64,000 nucleotides of DNA from Tomocerus qinae (GCA_020055645.1 CM034548.1:36320201-36384200); one strand, 5' to 3'; shown: positions 50,023-64,000, numbered from the stretch's first letter. The notes: generated from the sequence alone by a model not told the origin. Numbers and translations: made by a program.

Positions 50023-53000
50023 CTCAAAATGCTAATTCACAGTAATGTAAAGAAAATGTACTGATTTGCTTTGATTTGTTGCATGGAGGAGCTCCAGGTG
50101 TAAAATCGCAATAAAATTTTGATGAGAGGAAGGATTTTAGTGTGTTGCTCAAGTATGTATGAAATGTATGTATCTGTAGCTGGGATAATATTTGTGTGGT
50201 GATTGTCAGAGAGATATATTTATGTTATTTGTTTGGTGTGCCTATAGGATTTTGTGCGCCACCGTTTTGGTCTTACGTAATAGCTAATTGTAAGGTAGCT
50301 CGCCACTATGGCTTATTGTGTGTTGAAGAAAGATAAGAAAAACTGCACTGAACCGGAGGCTGTATCCTATGCGTAATACTGTATGCTCTACAACAATGGA
50401 ACGAGTAATTCTTTTTGCTACACTTGAAGCTCATAAAACTCCTGAGGAATGAATCATTCATGAAAAATCGTCCTGCCCTGAATTGGGATAATGGGAATTA
50501 AATAAAACCAAGTAGAACGACTTGCAATCAAAATCTCAATTAGCTTTCCCAATCCAATCCAAGCAAATCCACTTGATCAGGTTCCTTTATCGTTCGAATC
50601 TTTACAGGTGTGTTGTACTGCGTTGTTGAGCTGGATTCTGGTATGTATGGCTAACTGTTGTGCTTTCCCAGGCTATGCATGCCAATATTATTGTTAGATA
50701 CTATGTTATGTCATCCTGCTAATATGTATCTACTCCTAGTGTTTTACACATCTGCTTTTTTATTCAGCTAAACACTTTATCTACTCGATTTCTGGTACAA
50801 AGGTCAACATTTGCTTTCATCTGAGATGACTCCTTAAATTGTACATTCCCCTGCAAAATAAATTTTTATATAATGTGCAATAAAATGAACATAGCACAGA
50901 TTCTCCGCGTCTATGAGTAGCCAGCTATATAAAAATAAATAGCTGCCGTATATAAATGAATAAAACCAAATACAATGTGTAAATGTGTCACGTACACACA
51001 GCTACATAAATATAATTATAATAGGAAAAAATGCAACGGAGATAAAATTAAACATGTAAATAGAGTTGGAAGCATTCAAAAAAGCCAGTATGTACTACTA
51101 AAATGTAATGTAAACACATAGAGATAGGCATTCCTCATTGTCAGTTTAATTGTCCCATCCCATTGTGTTAGTAGTTGCTAGTTTGCTCTTGCACTTATTA
51201 CTAGTACATTATAATGTAGCTATTAGGCTCTAGGAAAGTGCTTATTAAACTGATCTAACTGAACTGGGATTTGAGTGAGTTAAGCGGTGTCAAGTCATTA
51301 TTATACCAGCAGTCAGTTAGTTTGTTAGTACCTGAACTATTCATCCCTCTATCCCTATAGCTGGCATTAGCATAGGCGTTATTACTAATAGTATTACTAC
51401 ATACCTACGTAGCAGGTACCGACAGATGAGCAAGATTCTCTCGAGTCAACGTGCATTCCATCTGACAAAAAACAACACGCAAAATATTTCTGGGTACCTG
51501 CTCTGCCTATTTTCGCACATACACATCTGTGCTCCTGGTGTAAATCCTATACAGAAAATAATAGTTAGCTGTGGCTACCGACAAAATATTATATATTGTT
51601 ACTAGGCACAGAAAGATCTAAACACGTACTTAAATCGTTAGTCAGGAGGGACTTACCTTTCTACTCAAGTCCATGTTAATATAATCTGTTTATATAGGTA
51701 CACATGCAAATAAGACCTTTCCCATACACACATTCCTATGCATATCAATTCATATATCTAGTATAGAGATAGCATAGCGAACATCTTTAGCGGAATGTAA
51801 GTTACAGTAAATTAGTTACTACTAGCTCTGCCTACCTATATAATGATATTATTTATACGTAAGGTGACTTGGGTTAGCAATGAGCTTCTGATTAAAAAGA
51901 GCATTAAGAAGGTAAACCTAGTTAACTTTTAACTATATTGCTGCTCTTTAGTTTTGCGTGTTTTCATATCATTTGCTTGCTCTGCACTCTCCGGTTGGTC
52001 TTCTCCCCTCTGATTACCGGTCTGTGGCATCACACTATCATATCGGTGATGTAATTGCTGTATTGTACTTTATGTAGATGAGGCTAGGGATTTGCAGCCT
52101 AAGCAAATCATTCAAAGTGTACCAGTACATTAGCACAGTGATACAGGTAAAAGAATTATGCACATACTTCAAATATAATAATAATGCAAAATAAGAACAT
52201 TAAGAAGGGATTTTACCTAATCTTTGTACTTAGACATTCCTATACTAGAATATTATCTGTCGCAACCTTTCTGCATTGCTCTCACTAACTATCACTACCT
52301 ACTATCGAATGAGATTCAAATTAAAGCATCGCTTTTTCATCGTTTAACCTTTCTCACTGTGTACAACGTTGGAATGTGATGGCTACGGCGACTCGAATCT
52401 TGCTTGATTACAATTGGCAAAGAGTTCAAGTTCACTTTCAACGCAAACATTTCAGTCTGTCTCGCTCACTCAACATCTCACATATACACAGAACATCTAC
52501 CGCATGATCACTTACTACATAGGTATCCACACGGCAGCAGCCTGCCCATCCAATCCTTACCCACAATATCTAAACGTCAGCTCTCTACCAACTATTTGTT
52601 AATATGTACCAACACATCATAGCTATGTTAATCTATAAATTGGAAAATAAAACAGGGATTTGCCAAGAGTTAGCTCCTACTTACCAAACAGGCGATTAGC
52701 CTTTCTACTTCCTTTCTTTATGATGCTCAACCTAAACACTAAGTAGCTTAAAATAACTTATACCAAATAAATCAGTAATTAATGAATCCTTGTCCGTTTC
52801 CAAAAAAATTATTATTTTTAGGTGTACTTACCTGTCTATATACAAAGGATATATTTTGGGTTTTCCAACAAAAGAACCCCGAAGTCTTACACATCGTGCC
52901 TTTCAAAGGAAAAACTCAGGTTGTTGGAGTTAATACTTATATATGTAATTTGTAAACGCTAAAAGGGAGACATAACATTATCTAGATTTAATGAGGAATT

Positions 53001-56000
53001 TTCAACGCCTAATATATACTATTATGCTATTTTACTAAATTAAATACTTTGTGACTTTTATTGTTGAAATTAACCCAGGTCTACTAGATGTATTTGAATG
53101 GTGTGAACTGAGGCGAGGTGAGAAACTAATGTGCACGATGTTGCATGGCTTTTGTATGTATTATGTATGCGATGACTCAAAATTGTTTTATAGAGAAAAG
53201 GCTTTTCCTTTTACTTACCTTTGGGTCATTAGTTACCAATATCACAGACGCATTGCAGGGTGAGTTGTTTCTTTGTCATCGCAAATCACCACCGGCGGGT
53301 TGGCAAAACCCTAACTGATTCAGAAGATGTTGCGTGAACAACTGTGTCAAGTTAAAAGCCTTTCAACTGTTTCTGCAAACCTGTCATTTGCTCCTTAGTG
53401 AACTCAGTCATTTATCCTTCTTGTGTGTGTCTATACAAATCTACATGCGTGTACAGATCTTAGGCACCTATTTACTTGTGTTAAGTGTTGTTGGCAAGTA
53501 ATTATATTGCCATATGTGTTTAAGTATTCTGAATGTGGCATTACTATTCATTTAGTCGCTTCTTAATAAATGAAGAAGAACAACTACTACAGTACAAGGA
53601 ATAGCTGACTGACGAACGAGACTTCTTCCTTTCTACCGAGAACTCTCTTGGTGTTTGTCTTTGTCGTCCATTCCAAAGGAAACGAAATACACTAGACTTT
53701 TATTGGCAATACACCATTGTTGGTATTTCTTAACATGCATAGCGATTGCTACGGTTATTACTACATTTTTCTCATGTTATGTTGTAACACTATATTATGT
53801 TAAGATGAGATAGAGTCAAATCTCCCTAAACCGACCACTACGAATTGCAAAATATAGATTAATCCCAGATTTAACTATTAATGTTACAGATGTATTTATG
53901 TCATTAAGGAATTAATTCTTTAGTACTATTTTAAAATATTATTTTCAGCTACTTTGAGGTATGACGCACCATGAATATTTTGAGTTAAACATTCATTTAG
54001 TTTTTGCACTAATGGTAAGCACTTAAGTAGCTAAATCAGCATGTTAAGTGCGTAATTGTATTTAGCATGCAGCATACGATATACCTAAGTATCCCATTTA
54101 AAACTAATTAAGTGATTAAATATAATAATAACGCAATTGATTCTGAAGGATTAACCTTTTGAAAGCTAAAGGTGGTCTTATGTATCGAATTGAGCCAAGA
54201 CATAAAATTACGGAGTTTCTTACATGAAATTTTAAGAGGAGCAACTTACCCAGTTTTTGTTTGGTTGTCTTTGCGTTTTACCTCTGAGTTTTTGTGATTT
54301 TCTCTTGCCTACCTATATCACTAGCGAGTAAGACTACAATTATTACTAGTGGGGGTTGTTCCTATTTTGCCCTTGCTTTTGTGCATGTATGATTTAGGTT
54401 TAGGTCGGTTCTGTTTTGCGTGTCTGTTTGATCTCAAATGTAAAATAGTTACCACTAGACTTGTTTTACATGCTCTTATTTAGAGCAACAGTTTTTCTAG
54501 CAATAGGTTTTGTTTGTGTTTAGATACCCATTGTATTCATGTTCCATGTATGTATGTCTATCGGTTGGGTAACAGAACAGTGATTGAGGCATGCATGTTT
54601 GTAGGAATTTTAGAGCAAATTACTATTGCAGCTTTTTATGTGTAGATTAATTCCGAATATTATATTAATTGTACGGATAATAGTGGCAAGCTATATGAAC
54701 AAGGTGCCTAATAAATATACAAGCATAAAATTAAAAATCAATTACAATTGATGGACATTTGCATACGTACTCTAGTTAATATTCAATCTATTAGGGATAA
54801 AAATGTAGAAGGAACGACCCTCGTCGATATTTATGCTTGTTATAAATAAATATATACATACAAACTGTGTGCGCATGCAAACGTGGATATACAGACCCAT
54901 TAAACCAAATGTAATAATACCCACCTTAGTAATAAACAGTAACTTCTAAACAATCAAGAGGAAAGGAGGCGTTTCTTCCACAACTATAATTCTTGAAACT
55001 ACTAGAATGATGTCATGTCAATATGGCTTTTTTGAATTTCTGAATAGACATTTTCTCTTGCGTTATACATATCACGACTTGCAAGTATTTATGAATATAC
55101 TGACCACACATGAGTTCTCGGTTTAAATACTAAATATGGAGTCAAGCGCAACAAGCAGGGACGTTTTGGTGATAACAAGCTAATAACTGCTGACTTAATA
55201 GGTGAAAAGACATAAAGTTTACATATATAGATAAGCATTGACAGATCCGGTAAGTTTATTCGATTAGAGTCTATTGTAGAGAATGTCTCCGAGTATTCAA
55301 CATGCATAGCTAACCTACCTTATGACACTTATGTATAGTTATATTATGAATAGCTGGTGAGTGAGACAGATATTAGTTACAATTCTCAGAGTCGAGGTAA
55401 ATAAAACAAGGCGAAATATCAGAATGAGCTGACCTAGTCACACCTTGAGTTGAATTTTGCTTTGGTGATTTTTGCTAAGGATGTAAAAAGTTGCTCTACG
55501 AAATGGTTTGACTTGAGCATGCATTCATGCAGATATATTTCATTTTATTTTATTGTACGAGCAAAAGAAATAAAAGAAGATTGGAATGGAGTGAGTTAGT
55601 CGAGTCTCTGTTACGAGTGTCCAAGTACAAAGATGCGGGACTGAATGCTTAGTCCGCTTTATACTCACAATTAACACAGACAAGCAAACGGAGTCTCAAG
55701 TGAAACCAAACAAAGCTAGTTGTGCAGACACACATAATAATATTATAAAGTAAGTAGTAGTAGGTAGCTATAGCCAAGGAGCTACTCCTACTAACAACGA
55801 TAACCCAAAGAAACTAATCTCAAGTAAGTAAAAGAAGAGGAAAAGCAACTCTGCGGTCTTGCTCTCTGGTTCTGTGATGGTATGTCTTATGCGTAGTAGT
55901 ATGTAGTTGGTTAATGTAATGTAATCTGGATAGTCTTGGTTAAAAAAATTGCAATTTAAGCAAAGCAAGCAAAGGAGCAGGTTGCTGTGCTTCTATTCCA

Positions 56001-57866
56001 ACTTGCGAGGAAACCCCGCCGACTTGAATTGCAAAGTTTTGCTTTTAAATCTCCGACAGGTGAGTGAGTGAGAGACAATGCAAGACAAAAGTCAAAGTCA
56101 AACGATATCCACACAGACAGAGCCTAACAGCAGTCCTAACCAAAACCAGCCTAACCAAAAGCATCATAATGTTGATCTTTCGAGATTTCAGTGGCTTTAT
56201 GGCTTGACTTGCGTTACTTTTGCCGTCTATTTGTAATCAGGATGTGTAGGTACCTACCTGCTTATTATGATGATTTTATGTATGGACCACTCGTATATAC
56301 TTACCTATATGATTCCTCCGTCTGCTCTAATCTACGCACCTCTCATACCAAACCCAACTGAATGGACATTGTCTATTGTGTGCTGTAAATACTTATCTCA
56401 AATGCACAAAGCTACCTACCTATGCGTATGTAACTCTATCTTCTTTTCAGACACTTTATTTTGCTAAACGTTCAATGTATGCCAACAGTTACAAAAGTTT
56501 CTATATTACAATAGTGCAAATTCCTGTCATACTCAAAGCAAACAATAATAAATATAAATATTATATTCTGTAGGTACCTATATACGTATCGAGTACATAT
56601 TATACAGAAACAGTACTTGCTACAATAATGCCTATTGTATACTATTACATTGAACTTCCTATTTATAAATGAGACAAAACATATTCTATATGCCACTGTA
56701 CTATGATGGATGGAGATATAAGAAATTGAATTGAATTCCCTACGCAAGTGTTTCGGTATGAATGACTAGATACCTAAATATGTAAATGATAGTTGAAGAA
56801 AAGTGTAGATTTCGCAAGAGTGAGTCGGCAGGCCCTTGATTGTCTCGGCAGGGAAGTCAAGAGACTTGAGACAAAACCAACGGCAAAAGCAAAGACACAA
56901 ACAAACAAACGCATGAACATGACATTGCAGTTGTGGACTGAGGGAGACGGTAAACAGAAAAAGATGTAAACAGACAAATTCCCCATACAAAACTCTTTTC
57001 TACAGGAATGTTCCATAAGGTGTTCTATCCAATGTTGATCTCTAAATCCCAATTCATAATTTCGGCTTTGGTTTCATTCTGGTTTTTTGAGCTTTACGTA
57101 GACTCACACACAAGACCAGACAGCCTCCTGCAAACTATTTCTATTGTCACTCCCCGACAATTAAACACTTCACAATGGACATTCTGCATAATAACGTATA
57201 ATTGAATTTGGGATTTAGATACCTACTTGGCCAAGTAAATACATGATAGTCACCCACATTGACAAAGTTGGGCTAATTCATGGATTTCGGTTCTTTTACA
57301 AATCTTCTCAATTGACTGCGTGTTGGTGAGTGAGAGAGAGAGCAATTGTATGTGATTGAATAGACTCCAACTTAAAAAGTCTCCATTAATAGTTGTTTTA
57401 CTTCAGGTTAATGCTTGAAAGGTACCTACCTATGTGTGTATTGTACGCACAGACATTATTAACAGTATCTGAATCTAATTCCTTAACGCTATAAATATAT
57501 TAGCATAGAATTCATTTATCTCATTGCATCACGTTGTGGTAGGGATGGAAAGAAACAAATGGATCTTTTGGCGGTGACATGACATGATAGACAACAAAAC
57601 AAGACGCTTGAACTGAGCTGAACTGCAGAAGTCCTTAGTCCTTTGCCCACAACCTACCTAATGCCTATACAGCCACTTGTACAATAATATTAATTATGTG
57701 CTAAGCTCAAAGATGCTTAATGGCGTTGTCATTGCTTGTAACGTATGTCTATAAAGCGGCTACTATCTCTAAAGCTATATTCAATTATAATGAAGTAGGT
57801 ATTTTATATACAGACATAGGGATCCTTGAGAGTAGTCTATTTAGTGAATTGGGAAGAAAGACTCAC

Positions 57867-57950
57867 CTTGCACAATTGTCCTGGATAACTTAACACGAAA
57901 CGAAGACCGAGAGTGCGGCGCCGAGCATCTTTGCCCCACTCAAATTCTCA
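57867..57950 (-). other. Candidate leader exon ending in a perfect splice donor
   Basis: The minus strand reads a GC-richer segment (GATGCTCGGCGCCGCACTCT...) ending TTGTGCAAG followed by GTGAGTC, a perfect donor. The only ATG-started frame closes after twelve codons, so if real it is probably untranslated leader. It could belong to an unseen minus-strand gene, or be a distant leader for the protease homologue 46 kb away. No matching acceptor has been proven. Confidence 0.2.
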
Positions 57951-60900
57951 ATTCTTCTTTCGTCAAGTGAATTCAATGAATGCGTAGCTGACGTGACTCT
58001 TTGAGGTGAGGTGAGACTAAAATTGAGACTCTTCTTGTGTGTCGACTCTCTGTGTCAGTTTGTTGTTAGCGAGCCCACTTTGTGTTTGTTACAATTCCAT
58101 TCAATTGCACAGTTAGGCAGCTTTATCCCATTGCACTCTGCTATGCCTCTGTTATTCACATTTGCCATCAAGGAATGACAATCCTTACTTACTAGGACAT
58201 GCATTCCTATAAACAACTCTAGTTTCAAATCTCGCTGTTTACATGTGAAACATGCAGACAGGAACCGCGTCTAGCACTGCAAGCAACAAAAATTCTTTTT
58301 ATGATAGAGTCATTTATTGTTAGTGCATACGCATGGAAAGAACAATTAACCCCGAATCGGCTAATCTAAAGCCAAAGTCATTCAAACTTTAGTGTTTTTC
58401 TGTGTCCTGTCACTAAAATGAGTTAAGAATGACTCTTTGTTAAATCTCCTGTCAATTGTACAGCAATTAATGCAAAGCTACCGAATCTGCATGCAGAAGA
58501 AATGCTACTGTATCCTATCTCTTTTCGGAATTACGTATACACACAGATAATAAAATAGCTCTCTAATGTACCGCATTTCATCAAAGGGCTAAAAGTATTG
58601 TGCACTTTACATTTCGTCTTTATCATATTTTTCCATTTGCGAAATGAGTTTACTTAAATTGCACATTACAGTTAAATTACCATCGCCTTTCTTATCATTC
58701 AATTCTTAGCAATAGACTTACGAAAACACTTTTTATTTACAAGACATACACAGCCTTGAGCTTATTGAAAACTTTTGCGGGAAACTATTACATGAAGTAG
58801 TCCTAACTACAAGTACCTATTTAGTACACAATATTCGTCGATATAATAACTTTTTACTTGACAAACGGAAGAATTTTAATATTACAGATATAGTTATGTA
58901 GTCAGAACAGAGGTAGACCAAATGAGACGCTTTTCTTGAGATATTTTTCAATGAAAGCAAAAAGCGAGCGGAATGAGGAGAGTGAGACAAGAGAAGGTGA
59001 ATCAGAAAAGTTGACTCGATTATTATAATATCTTTATATTTATTGTACTCCCGCATATATATAATACACGCATTATTTAATAATAATAAGGTATAAGGTA
59101 GCACTTGTATAAGGAAGAGTTAAGCTGCCTCTGACTTATGTAAGATGACTGCTGTCTTTATCTTCCTTGGGTTTAGGCTTCACTGAATAGAATTCCTCTT
59201 CTTTTCTTTTTCGCTTCTTGTTCATTTCTCGGCATTCAGCTTTAGTGGTTTCATTCATTTGTCTGCTCAGATAGAGAGAAACAGGTTTTTTGTGATACGG
59301 AAGGAACAGGCACCACCACAACAAACCACATACAGATAGTAGATACATAACATTACATACATTACATCCCATCTCATAACTATATCACAAACACACGTTC
59401 ACTGCATAACTATATAGGCATTACGCACCTGTAACATACATACCTACACACAGGTTGTCTATCCTTACAGAACAGATCTGTCTTAGGTACCTATCTACCT
59501 GCTCCTCATCTCCACTTTGCTATTCTCGGGAAAATTCTCCCAGATGACTTGACTTGTCTAACCTCACTTATAACACACAAACGGCGAAATGCCAACATAA
59601 TGCATACAACTACTTCATACTTTAATCTATCATGTTATAAATAATTATGCTACATATACAATACAGTTAACACGTTTTACACTCATTATACAGAAATTAT
59701 TTCATGTATTATTTAGTTTACCTACATCAAGATTGCACTGTAATACCAATAAGCAATGTAGCATTCAATATTTCCTTTAACTCAGCTTATAAAAAAATTC
59801 CAATATAAATAGTGACATAACACTAACACTTGAATCAACTCGTCTTCAATCATCTCTGTATTCACACTACATACTTCTCAATGTATAAAAGATCATTGTG
59901 AACTATTATATAAGGGGTTACCACTTACCTAATATAGAGCATAGGTGTACCAGTATAAAATAAATATCCCTGTATAAATGAATAGTTATGATGAATAAGT
60001 ATACAATTAATCTTATTAGAAAAATTATAGAAAGCATTGACAATTAAATTAAATTCATAGTGCTTCATATATTGTGAGCACAGGAAATTTGTTCCACTAA
60101 TACAAATCGACATAGGAGAAATTAAAATTCTCTTAACAATTTTAACAAAAAGTTAACCAAACTATTCCAACTTTAACAGGAATTAAAAGTAAGCGATGAA
60201 AATGTTTCATAGCATTGTACATTGATGACATATATTATTAATTTTTGAAGTGTTATTTAAAGATGTGCAACAATACTTAACTCTTCTTAAGAACACTAAT
60301 AACAATTTACCAAGAAGGACATTGTAAAGGGAGAAACCGCTCCATTTTAGCATTTCCGAGAAAATGTACTTTTCCTAACATATCCTTAGTCCATGATTCA
60401 TACATATATTTCAATACCACTAATCAATATTTGAACCAAAAAAACGCAAGAATACCTTTGTGAATGAATTACTCTGGCATGAGTATTTGTTCGATTTTAT
60501 ATCTGTTATATATTTATTAGGGTGCTAATGTTATACCCATAGTAGATACACAATAAGGTATACATTGAGATTTCCATAATTATTGCAAGCTATATCGATC
60601 TTTATGATTTCAGTATCAAATGCTTTTGGAATTAACATTTTCTCATATTTTTACACTATATTGGGTATTGTTATGCATATTGTTGGCCTACCAAAATAAA
60701 CAAGGAAATACATGTTTACGACAAACAGAAGCAGAGTCTGGGATATTTACTGATGAAAGAGCCTGTCTCCTTAATATGAGGAGCCGCTGCACCTTCCACT
60801 TGTTGATTATGGTTAAAATCACTTGGATTGCATTGTATCTACACTGCATAGAGTTATCTACTTATATTTATGATAATATACGGTTGAGTGCGCTTAACAG

Positions 60901-63900
60901 GTAGGTAAACTAACCTAAAACTACGATGAAACGAATGAATTGGGAAAAAAAGCTGTGGAATTTCCCCGAAGCTATCGCTCAGCGCGGCGGGCATCGCCGG
61001 CAACAGAGAAGCACGCAACAGGTTGCTCTTTCTTCCTTCTTGATCTTCAATACCTTCTACTTAGTTTATATGGCAGCTATTATAATAGTATTGGTAGCTA
61101 CTAAATGTCTCGACTTGAATTGACTGACTGCTTACATTATATCGACTACTGAACTCTTCTGATTCCATTTCATCATAATCTCACTCTATAATACCTCAAA
61201 GTCATTCATTCTACTTATTTCAATAGTTTTGCATAGAAATGTTTAATTCAAGTACATTTGTCAAAATTGGCCCAGAATTCTTAGGATTGTGCATTGGTTC
61301 TTAAGTGGTACAAAGTAAGATTCGTGTATTATACATGCTACTCTAGATGTCTTTAGGAAGATAGGATTAACAGGATTAGGTAGTTGTATTTGTCTTTGGT
61401 ATAAAATATGTCAATATACTTAAGTAAGTTTAGATGGACTTTGTGTACATATTCCCCTCCTAGCATATGAGAACGTAATCTGTAGAGATTGAGTTTGGAA
61501 AGGTTACTTCACTTTAAGTAGGTACCCTGTCTGCGTACATTTCATAAGACTATACGATAATTTTGTCTTTCTTTAGGAGTAAAAAATGAACGCGGGACGG
61601 GAGCAAAAGGTTCGAGGCGGCTAAAAGCGGGAGCCAGAGGAATTCACTTTCTTCCCTGCCTTTCTTGACTTGCCATAACATATCTGTTGTTTGCATTTCT
61701 ACGAAACTATAAATAGGTAGTATAGCCAAGCCATAATATTTATGAGCGTACGAAATACATTACAATAGCCTAACATTTCGAGTACACAGTAAATTCCAAT
61801 CCAACACGAGAAGGATGCCATAGCACACCTTCCTAGATATATATTATAGCACTGATATACACTTCAACATTGCTGAAAATTATTACTGGCTCTGCTTCCC
61901 TATATAAATAGTCGATATAGTAATGAAATATGTACCCTTTCTACTAGCTACAGGAAAACTGAGCTGAGGTCTGGCTGATTGGTCTCATGCCTAGTAAATA
62001 CTGATACACAAGTAGGAAACACAATAGACTACATACCTCAGGTAGGAACGTGTAATTACAATAGCGCTCAGGTTTCACCTGTGAAATATTTGTGACATAC
62101 GTCATGAAAAATGAGAGCGTTTAATTGTTCTTCGCTCCAGAATGCAATAAAAGTTCGATTAATTAACAGCAATAAAAAATCTTCAGACCGATCAAGTAGG
62201 AAGAAATGTTAATGCATCTCGTTAATTATTATTCATAGTACTCTAGGTGTCTGTTTATAGTAGGTAAGGATGTTTTGTACAGAGATACATGTAATAATAT
62301 GTGCATAAAGTATCTCTACAGTCATACATACCTATTAGTTACCTGTATTCAATGTTTGTATATACTAAAAAGGAGATTCTACTGCTTACACTCCTACATA
62401 CTTGTGAGATAGATTATCAATTGTTTCTCTATTGTTTCTGTCTCGGGCTTAACAATGCTGAGTGCCAAGTCTATTGTGAAGAAAGGACCAATTCAACTCT
62501 CAGCAATATTATCAATGATAACATCAGTTCTTTCGAGCAAGTCACAACTTAACACTCAGGGGTCAAACTAATTGATACATTAGATTATGTAGCTCTTTCA
62601 AAAGTCCTTCCTTATTACGTGATGGCATTACCACACTCTGCTATGCATGCAAATGGGGTGCATGGAAATGAGTCACTTGGATTTTCTCTTTAATCCCCTA
62701 TATAGTAAGATTAACCAACCACTTAATAATAATATTACCTAAGTAGCTATCTGCATGGATGCTACTGGTAAAATGTTATAATTTTCAACTTCAATCAAGT
62801 GTCACTCAATCCACTTACATAAGATTACTCCATTGCCTCCGTCTAACTCAATAAGTTAGATTAAATTAATTCTGTCACGATGGATCTACAGATAGGCTAC
62901 TGCATTACCAATACTATTTATTACGTTCCAACCAGTTGTCACTGCTTCTTCTGGATAGTGTCTGTAACTAATGAAATTGTATACCACGCTCTGATAATAC
63001 TCTTACATATGCCGATAATTATTTAAACACTTTAGATATTAGTCTTTTATTAGGGCTAAATTATCATCATAATTTATTCATAGCACTAGTGCATTACTTT
63101 AACAATCTTGGGGTCATATTTTTCGAGAACTTCTGCTTGCTATCAAAATAAGACATTAAATAAATATGTTACTGTAACTAAAATCCTTGAAATATGTAAA
63201 TCCAAATCATGTGGCAGTAGTTAAAACAAATAATAAAGCTCTGTTACGGGTCAATCCAACTTCTCTGTAGTGACTAGGGCCATAAATCCGTCTAATTTAT
63301 ATTTATCCTTCACTCTTAAATAATTCTTATTTTGTTAAATTTTTTTGTCAAATCGTGTATTCAATCAATCTTTGTACGATGTAAGTTTACTGCGTCTTTA
63401 GTATTATTTATATGCGATGTTTAATTCATATTACGATGTCCTCAATCGATTGATCTTGTTTTTGAAAGTGTATTAGAAATCAGATTTGGCCACGTAAGGT
63501 TAACCAAAGCAATGGAATTACGTTTCTAGCATCTTTATCCCCAACCACGTCGTATCTCCACAATGTTATGCATGTAAGTAAAAAATGTTGAACTTAAACT
63601 GCAATTGCTGAGTCAACTGTCTCACCCTGATTACATTCACTTATGTAAGTCAGACGTCCAACTCCCGTAAGCTTCAGCAAAAGTTATCTGAATACTTAGT
63701 AGGATCCATTATCTATATTATGTCTGGATGGTGAGTACAAAATATGTATATAATATTATTTTGGTAACTGTTGAAGCGTTTAGTTATGAGCATGTGTCTT
63801 TACATCGGTGTAGTAGATTGCCATAAAATAGATTATAAAACACATATCAATTTAAATATGGCCAACTGTCTATTATTTCGCCGCATGTTGCAGGAGAGTG

Positions 63901-64000
63901 CATCTCACCAGATTAGACTGAACAAAACGGAGCATTTATGTCTTTCCTCAAAAACAGCATAAGAGAAGTACGACACGATAATAGCAATATTAATGAGGGT
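57951..64000. other. Non-coding stretch with two CpG-rich patches, no gene recognised
   Basis: Mostly AT-rich. Patches at about 60955-61022 and 61588-61640 have several CpGs. The first lies in a 65-codon plus frame starting at 60926 (MKRMNWEKKLWNFPEAIAQR...) that ends in a hydrophobic stretch; the minus strand is open there too. The second follows the acceptor-like TTTGTCTTTCTTTAG on the plus strand. Neither has a recognisable domain. Confidence 0.45.

Larger units (their letters stand above)
40708..57866. other. Non-coding stretch, no gene recognised
   Basis: About 17 kb, with one microsatellite (41261-41282), a GC-rich 16-nt hairpin (50007-50022) and recurrent TAGGTACCTA palindromes at 56247 and 56571. 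The longest open frame, 128 codons at 43557-43943 (plus), has no signal peptide, repeated motif or family likeness, and is within what chance gives in this much DNA. Confidence 0.5.

Noticed and set aside
53051-53263. 70-codon plus frame ending near a GTGAGT donor-like site
   Set aside because: No recognisable domain and no supporting acceptor or continuation exon.
56041-56075. Plus-strand donor CCGACAG|GTGAGTGAG as the end of a coding exon
   Set aside because: The upstream frame is short and lacks a start. GTGAGTGAG words recur in this window in microsatellite-like settings.
1-64000. tRNA, rRNA, CRISPR or prokaryotic-type operons
   Set aside because: No tRNA B-box with cloverleaf context, no rRNA-like block, no regularly spaced direct repeats with unique spacers, and no long adjacent intronless gene series were seen.

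Overview
The window looks like AT-rich nuclear DNA of an arthropod. The reasons are spliced genes with GT-AG introns, a CLIP-domain serine protease homologue (a family I know only from arthropods and their close relatives), a secreted six-cysteine EB/EGF-like module protein, and long non-coding stretches. No bacterial operons, plasmid or viral genes were recognised. A hexapod (springtail or insect) is my best guess, but the sequence does not settle the lineage.

Left end, 1-11.3 kb: two genes, both on the minus strand. The first (1-830) is the 5' part of a secreted cysteine-rich multi-module protein that runs off the left edge. The second (2660-11209) is a complete eight-exon gene that I assembled by hand. 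The pieces join in phase into 513 residues: signal peptide, charged N-terminal region with a tetrabasic site, Pro/Thr linker, one CLIP domain, a second Pro/Thr linker, and a trypsin-fold domain. His and Asp of the catalytic triad are present but the Ser is Gly (GDGGG). It is therefore a non-catalytic serine protease homologue of the prophenoloxidase-activating-factor / CLIPA type. A TATA box lies 77 bases 5' of the chosen ATG and an AATAAA lies 14 bases past the stop.

Middle and right, 11.3-64 kb: about 52 kb with no gene I can recognise on either strand. It is the intergenic or very long intronic part of the window. The clearest object is a 732-bp foldback-type transposable element (19420-20151). 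It has two 202-bp inverted arms built from 16-bp satellite-like repeats and an 8-bp target duplication, and it appears to sit inside an older open frame. Other structures are a miRNA-like hairpin (about 36221-36281), a nested palindrome cluster (40666-40707), a recurrent 10-bp palindrome TAGGTACCTA (six exact copies), and short microsatellites. A few GC-richer patches (around 20.3, 57.9, 61.0 and 61.6 kb) could be exons of undetected genes; one ends in a perfect splice donor.

Functionally, the two identified genes are both predicted to be secreted, and the homologue belongs to the arthropod haemolymph protease-cascade (melanisation/immunity) toolkit. Nothing shows that the two work together. 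All exon boundaries are read by eye from splice consensus and reading phase, without transcript support.
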